Shown piece by piece: positions 34,911 to 44,087 of a stretch of DNA of 64,000 bases. The stretch spans positions 1 to 64,000 of the forward strand of contig CAYVBQ010000002.1 in NCBI GenBank assembly GCA_964449775.1, given 5' to 3'. The stretch comes from Fen-1258 sp964449775. Lineage in GTDB: Bacteria > Bacteroidota > Ignavibacteria > Ignavibacteriales > Melioribacteraceae. Both the position numbers and the translations under genes were made by a program. A model generated the notes under the pieces. It was given only the letters and a program-made list of their open reading frames with translations. It was not told the DNA's origin and searched no databases. Position 1 is the first letter of the stretch. The number at the start of each line of letters is the position of its first letter.

Positions 34911-37046
34911 TTAATAACTCAACGAAATTGATAACACAAAATTTCTTGGCATTCCCGGTTCCAGAAAGATTGCTTCATTATTCACTATATCGGGATTGAT
35001 GAATGCCGATGAAGCATATTTCAGACCGAAGATGTTGTTAATCGTTAAAAATCCGGTGAGTGAAAGATTACCAATTATTTTCACCGGTTTATTTAATCCG
35101 ACTGTTGCGTTCATAACGGTGAAGGAAGGAACCGATAAAGTATTAGCGTCATCCACAAAATACTTTCCGATACCGTTTATGCCAATAGATAAAAACGCTC
35201 CATCAAATATTTCAGGTACATAAGTAAGCCCTAAATTGTAGAAAAGTCCGGGAATACCGGCAACTTCATTGTCTTTGTAGTTTGAAAATTTGCCTGCCTT
35301 TTTCAAATCATAATGAACGGAATCAATTAAGTATTCCAGATACTTATTGTCAGAAAAAGTAAATGCCCCGTTGAAAGAGAACCCATGATTGAACTGGAGT
35401 GATGTTCCTAATTCTACTCCTATTCGCTTAGTCTTTCCGGCAGTAAAATAAAATCTTCCCCCGCGGTAAGGTATAATATCATTCTGTACATTGATGTAAT
35501 AGAAAGCCAAATCATAAGTGAGGGATTTTAGCAGATCTTTTTTTTGAAGAGCAATCAGATGTTTTGTGCCGAGTTCAAAAGTAGTAGAGATGATTGGTTC
35601 TAACAGTGGATTGATAAGATATACTTTGTCCTGACCGTAAGTGCTTGATGGATCTGTTTCATTTCCTGCGGGCACTTCAATTCCACCACCATAATTTGCA
35701 TACACACTTTGAGTTTCCGATAAGCGATAAGTTATTCCCGCTTTAGGAGTAACTCTTTCGAATGATCTTGTTTGAAGTCCATAACCTGCCGTTATAAAAC
35801 TTTCGCTATAATATGAAATGTTATCGTACCGGGCACCAACTATTATACTCAGCTTATCATTAAAAATAATTTCGTCTTGAACAAACGCACCAAAAGTATT
35901 CGCTCCCTCCCGTTTGTTATCTTTAAGCACATCACCACGAGAATTTGTTGGAGATAAACTATAAAACAAAATTGCGCCGTCTTGATACGCCTCATCACCT
36001 CCAACAACTAACTTATTCTGTATAGAAGATGAAAGCCAAGAGTAATTACTGTAAATCAGATTCCCGCCGAGATGGTATCGTGTAAAATCACGGAAGGTCC
36101 CCCGCTCCGATCTCTGCAAATATTTTGGGTTCACGAATACCATTCCTGAAATGCCATTTGATTTATCGAACTCATGATTCAAGGTAACACCAATTTTCCC
36201 GAGACGGTTGAATCGTCTTTCATCTCTCTGTGCATATGTGGGATTAGATTGAGAAGGATCTGAATCAAATTGCTTCTGTGTCAATGGTCCCGGAATATGA
36301 AACAGGTTAGATGCTCCAGACAAAAAAACACCCAGCTTGGTTAGATCATCCAAATACGAAAGGAACCCGAAATTAAACAATGTTCTATAACTGCTTGAAT
36401 GTTTTCTCCATCCATCTAAGTTACTGTTAGATAGTGATGAAAATATTTTTCCATTTTTGAAATTTGTTCTAGCATTTGCCTGAAGTAGATTGAAGCCATA
36501 ACTTCCAACCAATGAACGTAACGAAACGCTGTTATCAGTTCCAGAAGGAACAGTGGAGATATTGACCACACCGCCGGCTGCATTTCCCCAGATTGCCGAA
36601 GCATTCGATCGAATGACTTCGATATTATCGGCAATACTCAGATCGATTTGATCGAATGATGTTCGTCCATCCGGCTCTGTTTCCGGAATTCCGTCAACCA
36701 TTACACGTATTCCGCGAGATGTTCCGGAATTAGATCTGTCCCCCGCCCCGCGAGCACCAAACCCTCGAATAACAAGCCTAACATCTTGATTGCCAGAACG
36801 CGATTGTGCTAAAACTCCGGGAATGGTTGAAAGTGCTTCGTCCAATCCATATCCACGCAAATTTTTTAATTGCTTAGATTGAAGTATTGTTACAGCATAT
36901 GGAATTTCCAATACTTGTTCCGCATATCGTGTTGCAGTGACAGTTATCTGATCAAGTTTGACTACAAGTGTATCGTCTTGTTTGCTCTTCTGTTGTGCAT
37001 AATTAAAGGAGATAAAAACTAGAGAAAGCAACAAAATCTTTTTCAT
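34911..37046 (-). CDS. TonB-dependent outer-membrane receptor
   Basis: The 711-residue protein has a signal peptide (MKKILLLSLVFISFNYAQ) and a TonB-box-like QITVTATRYAEQV (about 32-45). The plug domain (about 50-165) carries LDEALSTIPGVLAQSRSG and GFGARG, and the 22-strand barrel ends in FVLSISLSY. It resembles FecA/BtuB-like receptors. The substrate is unknown; iron-chelate or cobalamin uptake is the usual job. It would need a TonB/ExbB/ExbD motor such as the one at 14.4-16.1 kb. Confidence 0.92.
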   Translation of the reverse strand: MKKILLLSLVFISFNYAQQKSKQDDTLVVKLDQITVTATRYAEQVLEIPYAVTILQSKQLKNLRGYGLDEALSTIPGVLAQSRSGNQDVRLVIRGFGARGAGDRSNSGTSRGIRVMVDGIPETEPDGRTSFDQIDLSIADNIEVIRSNASAIWGNAAGGVVNISTVPSGTDNSVSLRSLVGSYGFNLLQANARTNFKNGKIFSSLSNSNLDGWRKHSSSYRTLFNFGFLSYLDDLTKLGVFLSGASNLFHIPGPLTQKQFDSDPSQSNPTYAQRDERRFNRLGKIGVTLNHEFDKSNGISGMVFVNPKYLQRSERGTFRDFTRYHLGGNLIYSNYSWLSSSIQNKLVVGGDEAYQDGAILFYSLSPTNSRGDVLKDNKREGANTFGAFVQDEIIFNDKLSIIVGARYDNISYYSESFITAGYGLQTRSFERVTPKAGITYRLSETQSVYANYGGGIEVPAGNETDPSSTYGQDKVYLINPLLEPIISTTFELGTKHLIALQKKDLLKSLTYDLAFYYINVQNDIIPYRGGRFYFTAGKTKRIGVELGTSLQFNHGFSFNGAFTFSDNKYLEYLIDSVHYDLKKAGKFSNYKDNEVAGIPGLFYNLGLTYVPEIFDGAFLSIGINGIGKYFVDDANTLSVPSFTVMNATVGLNKPVKIIGNLSLTGFLTINNIFGLKYASSAFINPDIVNNEAIFLEPGMPRNFVLSISLSY

Positions 37047-37163
37047 ATTTAGTCCTCAGAAAATGTTTTTTCTTTTATACTTTCTCTCTCTATCAGAAAA
37101 TAAAAAATAAATCCAAATGAGCTGAAAGCGAATACAAGAGCAATTAATATGAGGGTTATATTT

Positions 37164-37414
37164 CTAATTTTCAGCATTGATCTTTTTCGCTTCTTCAAGA
37201 AGAGGCGGTAAATCATATTTAACGGTATCCCAAATCATTTTGTAATCAACATCAGAATAAACATGAATCAGATAATTTCAATTTCTTTTATCAACGAAAG
37301 AACAAGCATCCGGTTGTTCTCAAATTCATCTAACGACTTATCTCCTAACATATCGATAGCTTCTTCAGCGGCAGAAATGATGTATCCGATTCTAATCTTG
37401 TCTTTCTCTTGCAT
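37164..37414 (-). pseudogene. HepT-like HEPN toxin gene with internal deletion
   Basis: From ATG 37414 the reading MQEKDKIRIGYIISAAEEAI...NNRMLVLSLIKEIEII is the N-terminal half of a HEPN (DUF86) protein and ends at TGA. In a shifted frame the sequence resumes with LIHVYSDVDYKMIWDTVKYDLPPLLEEAKKI, its C-terminal part. The central segment, including the arginine of the Rx4HxY RNase motif, has been lost; only the HVY half survives. The start overlaps the antitoxin-type gene by about 23 bases. Confidence 0.8.
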
Positions 37415-37706
37415 ACTCAACTTGGGCTTCTCTCACAACATCAGCTCGAAAATATCCGCTTAATTCCAACGGTGTTCTCAGGTCTACTTTTCTACCTATT
37501 AAATCGGAAAGCTCGCGCTTAATGCGAACAAAGTTCATTAATCCGGGTTTCGCTTGCTCATCAAACTCAATGAGTATATCTACATCACTCTCGTCAGTAA
37601 ATTGATCGGTTAATACCGAGCCAAAGAATGAAAGTTTTTTAATGTGATTCCGAATGCAGAATTTTCTTAATGCTTCCTTCGAATATTTTATTTTTTCTTC
37701 GACCAT
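37392..37706 (-). CDS. mntA: MntA-like minimal nucleotidyltransferase (antitoxin)
   Basis: The 104-residue protein has the MNT core KLSFFGSVLTDQFTDESDVDILIEF (about 24-48) with the GS motif and the two aspartates of DVD that bind metal. MntA neutralises the HEPN toxin HepT by AMPylating it. The partner gene follows with an overlapping start but is deleted, so this copy may be an orphan antitoxin that acts on other HepT proteins or has no role. Confidence 0.85.
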   Translation of the reverse strand: MVEEKIKYSKEALRKFCIRNHIKKLSFFGSVLTDQFTDESDVDILIEFDEQAKPGLMNFVRIKRELSDLIGRKVDLRTPLELSGYFRADVVREAQVEYARERQD

Positions 37707-37780
37707 AAAACTAATCTTGATTTTTCTTCATGAGGAAATTTAAGGATTTCTTTCTGCTATGAAAAGTGAAATTTAAATAC

Positions 37781-37805
37781 AAAAGGCGAACCAAAGATTC
37801 GCCTT
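37781..37805 (-). terminator. Terminator of the HDOD gene
   Basis: AAGGCGAA (37783-37790) pairs with TTCGCCTT (37798-37805); on the minus strand it is followed by TTTT. It resembles the stems at 31718 and 32417. Confidence 0.65.
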
Positions 37806-37851
37806 GAACAATAATTGTCGTTATAAAAGGTCAGTTATTTCTTTCTTTTTA

Positions 37852-39042
37852 TCATATAGGTAGGTTAAGAGCCGGTCTAATATCATCCTTAAAGAGTTGA
37901 TCCCATTGATCAAATTTATCACTGCCGTAAGACTTGGATATACTTAAAGACATCTCTTCAAATTCATGACTGAAAGCATTTGCTGTAAACACAATTTCCT
38001 TTAGTGAGAGCGCCTTATTATTCAGTATAGTCGAATCATGGTGACCTGCTACGGCTTCGATTATTTCATCTTGGAAAGCCCATAATCGTAATATGTAAGA
38101 CCCTACATTGATATGTGAGACCCCAAATAGTTTTTGTTCCATTTCATGAGAATTAGAAGTGTGGATATTTTGAAAGTAAGGTGAATGCTTTTGTTTATCA
38201 TTTAATTGTAACAATACAATTTTTCCAACATCATGTAGTAATCCTGAAATATATGCCTGTTCTATCATATCTTTATCATTAGTCTCTTTCTCCATCATTG
38301 CTTTTGAAAACTTAGCCACGTTAATTGAATGCGTCTTGATTTCTTTAAGAACTGACTGGGTTTCCGGTGAGGCGTTGCGTAGCGAGAAAACTTTAACATA
38401 GAGTACGAGCGTCTTTACAATATTAACGCCTAAAAAATTGAGAGCTTGTAACAAATTAGTAACTCCGGCTGGAATGTTGTAAAATGATGAATGTGCAATA
38501 TGAAGAATTCTTGCAACCATCCAAGGATCAGCCTGAATGATTTCAGCAATCCGGTTCATCGAAAATACTGACATGCATAATTCTTTCTCTAGCCGCAAAT
38601 AGATATCAGGTAATATTGGTATTGCACCTAACCCATTTATCTTTTCGATTAAATGTGCATTTAAATCATAAACCACAAGTTTTGCTAAATCGTTCATGGT
38701 TTTTAACAAAGCAGCGTGATCTAATGGTATCTTAACTGACCGATGGATACTTTTTGATAAACGGATTGCTTTTACTTTTTCATTGTCGGATACAAGGCAC
38801 ACTCTAAAGATTTTTGGATAACTATCCTGGAGTATGCTTAAAAATTCCAGATGGTTAAATTTACGTATTCGTAAATCCGTAACAACTATTGTAATGTTAT
38901 TTTCGCAGATAACATTTAGTGCGTCGTCATTACTCTGAGCAAAGAAAAACAGCAGAGTTTCTTTACGATCAAGTTGTAGCTTTTGCAAATCTTTAAGTGT
39001 ATCTGAAGCAGCAGTAACAAAAAGTACATTAGTAATCATCAT
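37852..39042 (-). CDS. HDOD-domain signalling protein with receiver-like N-domain
   Basis: The 396-residue protein opens with a response-regulator-like fold (about 1-118; VLFVTAASDTLKDLQ, IVVTDLRIR). An HDOD domain follows (about 130-330; GLGAIPILPDIYLRL, ARILHIAHSSFYNIP, GLLHDVGKIVLL with the HD dyad). Most HDOD proteins have lost the metal site, but the HD pair is kept here. It is likely a regulatory adaptor. It is transcribed alone, with 286 non-coding bases between it and nuoF. Confidence 0.85.
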   Translation of the reverse strand: MMITNVLFVTAASDTLKDLQKLQLDRKETLLFFFAQSNDDALNVICENNITIVVTDLRIRKFNHLEFLSILQDSYPKIFRVCLVSDNEKVKAIRLSKSIHRSVKIPLDHAALLKTMNDLAKLVVYDLNAHLIEKINGLGAIPILPDIYLRLEKELCMSVFSMNRIAEIIQADPWMVARILHIAHSSFYNIPAGVTNLLQALNFLGVNIVKTLVLYVKVFSLRNASPETQSVLKEIKTHSINVAKFSKAMMEKETNDKDMIEQAYISGLLHDVGKIVLLQLNDKQKHSPYFQNIHTSNSHEMEQKLFGVSHINVGSYILRLWAFQDEIIEAVAGHHDSTILNNKALSLKEIVFTANAFSHEFEEMSLSISKSYGSDKFDQWDQLFKDDIRPALNLPI

Positions 39043-39328
39043 TTTTTTCTCAATTAATAGACTTAATAATTCTTGAATAATTCGATCTCTAACGCAAAAT
39101 TCCTACAATGAAAAATCATCCACATTTAATATTATTATCGAAAAATTTTTATAAAAATTAATCTGTTGAAATGAATTAAATAAAAGAAATTAACTAATTG
39201 AGTTCCGAAGTAATTCGTGGTGGGCTACAGTTAAATCGATTCCTGACCGAATGCGGATAATAAAAGTCTTTATATGAAGAGAAGAAGTGATCTTCCTTAA
39301 AAATCATTAATTAGAGCAAAAAAACTAT

Positions 39329-40651
39329 TCATTTTCGTAAATCAGCCAACGGTACAGCGGTTCCTCTCATTGAATGAACTTTGTTTGCAACAGGTATAGA
39401 TATTTCCTTCTTCACATACTTTTCAAACTCATCGCGGAAACGTGCGATCATAAACTTAACCGGCCAAGCTGCCGCTTCACCCAACGCGCAGATCGTATTG
39501 CCTTCAATATTGTTGGCTATGCTGATAAGAAGATCCAAATCCGCAGATGTCCCATGTCCCTCATCAATTCTATGTAAAGTTTTTTCCATCCATCCAGTGC
39601 CTTCGCGACATGGTGTGCATTGCCCGCAGCTTTCATGATGATAAAAATGAGAGATGCGCAATAATACTTTTAACAAATTAGTATTTTCATCCATTACCAT
39701 CACGCCGCCGGTTCCTATCGCAGAACCTGCTTCCTTCAATGATTCAGCGTCCATACGAATACCTTCAAGCTGATCCCCCCGTAAAGGAGGCATTGATGAA
39801 CCGCCGGGAATAACGCATTTAATTTTCTTATTGCCTAGTGCTCCACCTGCTACATCATAAATTAAGTCGGTCAATAAAATTCCCGATGGTCTTTCATATA
39901 CTCCGGGTTTGTTTACGTGTCCGCTAATTCCAAACAAAATAGTTCCAGGATGTCTTTGAGTACCAATCTTTGAAAACCACTCCCAACCATTTTTGATGAT
40001 TGCCGGAACATTCGTAATTGTTTCCACATTGTTGATAGTAGTTGGATTGCCCCACAAACCCCGATGTGCAGGGAAGGGTGGCTTAACACGAGGATAACCG
40101 CGTAATCCTTCAATGGAATTCATCAATGAAGATTCTTCTCCGCAGATATAAGCGCCCGCACCTTTGTGAATGAAAAGATCGCAACTGAAATTGATGCCGA
40201 AAAATTCTTTCATCTTTTCGCCGAGAAATCCACGTGCATAAGCTTCGTCAACGGCTTTCTGCATCAGCTTTATCCATTTATGATATTCACCACGGATGTA
40301 GAGGTAAGCAACCTTTGCACCGATAGCGTAACAAGTAATGATAGCGCCTTCGATAAGTTGATATGGATTGTCCTCAAAGATTTGCCTGTCTTTAAATGAA
40401 CCGGGTTCGCTTTCATCTCCGTTGATGGCAAGATACTTCGGCTTATCGGTTGTCTTAGGCATGAAACTCCATTTGAGACCGGCTGAAAATGCAGCACCAC
40501 CTCTCCCGCGCAAACCGGATTTTTTCACTTCATCAATAATTTCATCGGGAGTTTTTGTGAATGCTTTTTTAGCAGATTCAAATCCGCCATTCGCGAGATA
40601 AACATCTATCTGATTAAAGTTTGGTATTTCGGGGAGAACTATTTTTTCCAT
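39329..40651 (-). CDS. nuoF: NADH-quinone oxidoreductase subunit F
   Basis: The 440-residue protein binds NADH and FMN at the tip of complex I. Visible motifs are GLRGRGGAAFSAGLKW (about 51-66; NADH), GAGAYICGEESSLMNSIEG (about 165-183; FMN), and SCGQCTPCREGTGWM (about 343-357) with three of the four ligands of the N3 iron-sulphur cluster; the fourth is the Cys of NTICALGE. Length is normal. It lies adjacent to the end of nuoE and is the last nuo gene here. Confidence 0.96.
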   Translation of the reverse strand: MEKIVLPEIPNFNQIDVYLANGGFESAKKAFTKTPDEIIDEVKKSGLRGRGGAAFSAGLKWSFMPKTTDKPKYLAINGDESEPGSFKDRQIFEDNPYQLIEGAIITCYAIGAKVAYLYIRGEYHKWIKLMQKAVDEAYARGFLGEKMKEFFGINFSCDLFIHKGAGAYICGEESSLMNSIEGLRGYPRVKPPFPAHRGLWGNPTTINNVETITNVPAIIKNGWEWFSKIGTQRHPGTILFGISGHVNKPGVYERPSGILLTDLIYDVAGGALGNKKIKCVIPGGSSMPPLRGDQLEGIRMDAESLKEAGSAIGTGGVMVMDENTNLLKVLLRISHFYHHESCGQCTPCREGTGWMEKTLHRIDEGHGTSADLDLLISIANNIEGNTICALGEAAAWPVKFMIARFRDEFEKYVKKEISIPVANKVHSMRGTAVPLADLRK

Positions 40652-41125
40652 TTATTTCAGCGAGTCTAAAATTTCAAAAACTTTTTCTTTATTTAGATTT
40701 TCGAAGTAATCTTCATTCACAGCAATCATAGGAGCGTAACCACAGGCACCCATGCATTCAACCTCTTCAAGAGAATAATTTGAATCGTGAGAAACTTGCA
40801 TATGATCCAGACCGAGCTTTTCCTTAACACCATCCCAAATTTCATAAGCGCCGCGAAGCATACAAGAAACGTTGGTGCAGACTTGAACGTGGTATTTGCC
40901 CATCGGTTTTGTGTGATACATCGTGTAGAATGTTACAACACTTAATACGTTTACTTTATCTATGCCGAGAACGGTTGCAATCTCTTCCATCACTTCATTG
41001 CTTATGTAACCATTCTGTTCTTGAGCGATGTATATAGTATCCATCACAGCGGCAAGTGAGGTAGGATATTTCTTCCTTGCAGCTTCGATTCTTATAATAT
41101 TTTCTTCTGTGAATTTGAAACCCAT
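40652..41125 (-). CDS. nuoE: NADH-quinone oxidoreductase subunit E
   Basis: The 157-residue protein carries the 2Fe-2S cluster N1a with cysteines in VCTNVSCM (about 82-88) and ECMGACGYAP (about 123-132). A helical N-terminal bundle (KYPTSLAAVMDTIYIAQE) precedes it. It is encoded directly before nuoF with no gap and after a 70-base gap that contains a dispersed repeat. Confidence 0.95.
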   Translation of the reverse strand: MGFKFTEENIIRIEAARKKYPTSLAAVMDTIYIAQEQNGYISNEVMEEIATVLGIDKVNVLSVVTFYTMYHTKPMGKYHVQVCTNVSCMLRGAYEIWDGVKEKLGLDHMQVSHDSNYSLEEVECMGACGYAPMIAVNEDYFENLNKEKVFEILDSLK

Positions 41126-41133
41126 TTTCTTCC

Positions 41134-41193
41134 TTAGTGATTCTTTGTGACTTAGAGTCTTTGTGGCAAAGATTTACCACCAAGACACTAAGT
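41134..41193. repeat. Dispersed CTTAGTGTCTTGGTGG-type repeat between nuoD and nuoE
   Basis: The gap between the two genes is filled by CTTAGTG..CTTTGTGACTTAG followed by CACCAAGACACTAAG. These are imperfect inverse copies of one motif. The motif is a well-known dispersed sequence type in environmental bacterial genomes. It could form an RNA hairpin inside the nuo transcript. Confidence 0.55.
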
Positions 41194-41195
41194 TT

Positions 41196-42446
41196 TTATT
41201 TATCCGCTTCACCCATTACAGGATCGAGCGAACCAATGATTGCGACGACATCGGAAACCATTGCCCCTTTACACAACTGCGAAACAGCTTGCAAATTGCA
41301 GAATGATGGTGAATGTATTTTTAACTTCCAGGGCTGACCAGTTCCGTTGCTTACGATATAAAATCCTAACTCACCCTTCGGATTTTCAACAGAGAGGTAA
41401 GTATCTCCTACCGGTGGATTAATTCCAAAATTGATGATCATGAAATCATGAATGAGTTCTTCCATCTTGGAATAAATTTCTGTTTTGTGAGAAAGAACTT
41501 TTTTCGGATCGTTTGCAATTACTTCGCCTTTCGGCATCTTATCTAAACATTGACGTAATATTTTTACACTCTCTTTAACTTCATCACCTCTCTGGAAATA
41601 TCTAGCTAGACAGTCTCCCTGTGTGAAAGTCGGAATTCTAAAATCTATTTCATTGTAGTAGAGATATGGTTTTGCCCGACGAATATCATATTCAATTCCG
41701 CTGGCGCGTAAGTTTGGACCTGTAACACCAAGCGCAATAGCATCTTCTTTGGGAAGAATTCCAATCCCCTCAAGACGCCCTATGAAAATTCTATTGGAGA
41801 GCATCAGTTTATCCATCTCAACCATTGCCTGTTCCAACTCTGTTAAGAACTGTACAATTTCTGCAATTGCTTCATCATCAATATCGGAAGCAACACCACC
41901 GATGCGTGTATAACTTGTAGTAAATCTCGCTCCGGCAATTCTATCGAAAATACTATTAATCTTTTCACGTTCACGGAAAGTCCACATAACCATTGTAACA
42001 GCGCCGACGTCCATCGCAAATGTTCCAATTGCAACCAGGTGTGCGGCAATTCTGGAAAGTTCTGAAACGATCATACGAATATATTCAGCACGCTTAGGTG
42101 CTTCTATGCCGGCAAGTTTTTCTACGGCAAGAACGTATCCAACATTGTTACACATTGTTCCTGTGTAATCAAGCCGGTCTGTGTGCGGAATGAATTCGAT
42201 GTAGCTCATGTTCTCAGCCATTTTTTCATAGCCGCGGTGAAGATAACCAAGCTCAGGAACAATTCCCGTCACAGTTTCACCGTCGAGACGTAATACAAGA
42301 CGAAGCACTCCGTGAGTTGCCGGGTGCTGGGGACCCATGTTGATCACCATTTCATTTTCAAGCACATCATCTATGGTGATATCACGATCTTCAAGAAGTT
42401 TCTTGTAAATTTTTTCTTCGTTATATATTTGATTAATTCTATCCAT
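41196..42446 (-). CDS. nuoD: NADH-quinone oxidoreductase subunit D
   Basis: The 416-residue protein has the 49-kDa-type motifs MGPQHPATHGVLRLVLRLDGE (about 32-52) and GYLHRGYEK near the quinone site. It then has AKPYLYYNEIDF and the C-terminal GSLDPVMGEAD that caps the Ni-Fe-hydrogenase-like fold. Nickel-binding cysteines are absent as in normal NuoD. It is separate from nuoC, so there is no NuoCD fusion. Confidence 0.96.
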   Translation of the reverse strand: MDRINQIYNEEKIYKKLLEDRDITIDDVLENEMVINMGPQHPATHGVLRLVLRLDGETVTGIVPELGYLHRGYEKMAENMSYIEFIPHTDRLDYTGTMCNNVGYVLAVEKLAGIEAPKRAEYIRMIVSELSRIAAHLVAIGTFAMDVGAVTMVMWTFREREKINSIFDRIAGARFTTSYTRIGGVASDIDDEAIAEIVQFLTELEQAMVEMDKLMLSNRIFIGRLEGIGILPKEDAIALGVTGPNLRASGIEYDIRRAKPYLYYNEIDFRIPTFTQGDCLARYFQRGDEVKESVKILRQCLDKMPKGEVIANDPKKVLSHKTEIYSKMEELIHDFMIINFGINPPVGDTYLSVENPKGELGFYIVSNGTGQPWKLKIHSPSFCNLQAVSQLCKGAMVSDVVAIIGSLDPVMGEADK

Positions 42447-42447
42447 A

Positions 42448-42942
42448 CTATTCTGCTTTGTGTGGAAGTGGTAAAGAACCCGGGATGCCGATTACAGGAA
42501 AATCTTTTCTTAACGGATAATATTCAAATCCTTCCGGCATATACATTCTTCTTAAATCGGGATGATTGATAAACTGAATTCCATACATATCAAATGTTTC
42601 GCGCTCGTACCAATCAGCGCTGCGCCAGACTGAAGTAACTGTTTCTATCGCCGGCGGATCAACATCAATATTTGCTTTAAGACGAAGTGTGTAATTCAAT
42701 TTGAAAGAATAAATATGATAGACGGCAGTAAATCTTTTCTTGCGTGTTGCCCAATCAATAGCGGTAATATCTTTGCACATTATGAATTGAAGATCGGGGT
42801 CCTCTTTTAAAAATTTTCCAAGTGCAACAATTTGATCGCTCTTAACTGTAAGACAAATATCATCCCTAAAATCGGAGACCTCTTCTAGAGCCGCACCAAA
42901 TTTTTCTTTTACTTTATCTGTGATGAGTTCTTTGAGATTCAT
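42448..42942 (-). CDS. nuoC: NADH-quinone oxidoreductase subunit C
   Basis: The 164-residue protein is a stand-alone 30-kDa subunit with the signature RETFDMYGIQFINHPDLRRMYMPEGFEYYPLRKDFP (about 114-150). It lies one base before nuoD and four after nuoB on the transcript. Confidence 0.95.
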   Translation of the reverse strand: MNLKELITDKVKEKFGAALEEVSDFRDDICLTVKSDQIVALGKFLKEDPDLQFIMCKDITAIDWATRKKRFTAVYHIYSFKLNYTLRLKANIDVDPPAIETVTSVWRSADWYERETFDMYGIQFINHPDLRRMYMPEGFEYYPLRKDFPVIGIPGSLPLPHKAE

Positions 42943-42946
42943 AAGA

Positions 42947-43465
42947 TTATTTTTGTGAGAGTTCGAGTTCTTTTAAAGATCTGTTCTGAAAATCTCGTGC
43001 TCTTGTCTTTCCAATTTTTTCTTGAATTGTAATCAATGCATTCAACAAATTTTCCGGACGAGGCGGGCAACCGGCAGTGTAGACATCAACGGGAAGAAAT
43101 TGATCAATACCCTGTACAACATTATATGATCTATACATTCCACCCGAAGAAGTACATGCGCCCATTGCAATCACCCATTTCGGGTCAGGCATCTGATCAT
43201 AAATTCTTCTAACTACTTGTGCCATTTTATAAGTTACAGTTCCGGCAACTATCATTAAATCGCATTGGCGCGGAGTGAAACGCATTACTTCCGATCCAAA
43301 ACGTGCGATATCATATTTTGGATCTGCGGCAGCAATCATTTCAATTGCGCAGCATGAAATCCCCATTGGCATTGGCCATACAGAGCTTTTACGCGCCCAT
43401 CCAATCACGGCATCAATTGTTGTTGTAATAAAGCCGTCCTGTGTGAGTTTGGCTTCTAATCCCAT
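42947..43465 (-). CDS. nuoB: NADH-quinone oxidoreductase subunit B
   Basis: The 172-residue protein carries cluster N2 with Cys38 and Cys39 in ISCCAIEM, another cysteine in MGACTSSGGMY (about 102) and one in AGCPPRPENLL (about 133). It starts inside the end of nuoA (10-base overlap). The length is usual for the family. Confidence 0.96.
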   Translation of the reverse strand: MGLEAKLTQDGFITTTIDAVIGWARKSSVWPMPMGISCCAIEMIAAADPKYDIARFGSEVMRFTPRQCDLMIVAGTVTYKMAQVVRRIYDQMPDPKWVIAMGACTSSGGMYRSYNVVQGIDQFLPVDVYTAGCPPRPENLLNALITIQEKIGKTRARDFQNRSLKELELSQK

Positions 43466-43824
43466 TTCAATCCACCTTTCATATAGACGTAAAGAAATCC
43501 AAGTTCAAGCACCACTAAAAAGATAAACATCGGGAGGAAAGCAAAAATTCCATGTTGAGCAAAAAGAGTTTTGAATTCGACAGCCCATGGATAAACGTAG
43601 ATAACTTCAATATCGAAAATGATGAAAAGCATTGCGACGAGATAGTATTTAATCGAAATTCTCTCGTGTGTTGTTCCGACAGGATTCTTGCCGCTTTCGT
43701 AAGTCATCTGTTTCACTTTGTTAGGTCGTTGAGGACCAAAAAGTGTGGAGGAAAGAACCACGACTCCACCAAAGACCGCGGCAACAATTAATACAAGAAA
43801 AATCGGTATATAATCAAGGATCAT
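43456..43824 (-). CDS. nuoA: NADH-quinone oxidoreductase subunit A
   Basis: I start the gene at ATG 43824 (MILDYIPIFLVLI), which gives 122 residues and the normal first membrane helix; a longer in-frame reading adds repeat-encoded sequence. Three helices and the conserved loop YESGKNPVGTTHERISIKYY follow. It opens the minus-strand nuoABCDEF unit. The 5' region contains the palindrome array at 43940-44080. Confidence 0.93.
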   Translation of the reverse strand: MILDYIPIFLVLIVAAVFGGVVVLSSTLFGPQRPNKVKQMTYESGKNPVGTTHERISIKYYLVAMLFIIFDIEVIYVYPWAVEFKTLFAQHGIFAFLPMFIFLVVLELGFLYVYMKGGLKWD

Positions 43825-43939
43825 AATTTTTATTATCAATTTTAGGCTGGCGAAAAATAATCTAAATGAGATTAGAATGCAAAACGAGTTACGAATGAAG
43901 AGTGAAGAGCGTAGAATATTTAGTTGATATTGCAACGAG

Positions 43940-44080
43940 CTTGCCGCAAGTAAGTCTATGTTACTTGTAGAACAGAATTTTATTCTGTTTATTCGCTCAG
44001 ATTTAAAATCTGAGTTACAGTAAAACAGATTTCCAATCTGTTCAATAGATTTTTGCATAGATAAAATATCTGCGTTACTC
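43940..44080. repeat. Array of REP-like hairpins with GTAA/GTAG foot
   Basis: Five consecutive palindromes fill this gap. They are CTTGCcGCAAG (43940-43950), AACAGAAT/ATTCTGTT (43971-43989), CTCAGATT/AATCTGAG (43996-44014), AACAGATT/AATCTGTT (44024-44042), and AGATA/TATCT (about 44059-44071). At least three carry the tetranucleotide GTAG or GTAA (or its inverse TTAC) directly at the stem foot. Stems differ by paired changes, so base pairing rather than sequence is kept. Confidence 0.75.
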
Positions 44081-44087
44081 TTAACTT

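Noticed and set aside
37263..37463. Plus-strand ORF over the HepT locus
   Set aside because: It is a shadow of the minus-strand HEPN and MNT reading frames.
43825..44058. N-terminal extension of NuoA
   Set aside because: It is encoded by the hairpin array and lacks conservation; the ATG at 43824 gives the normal first helix.
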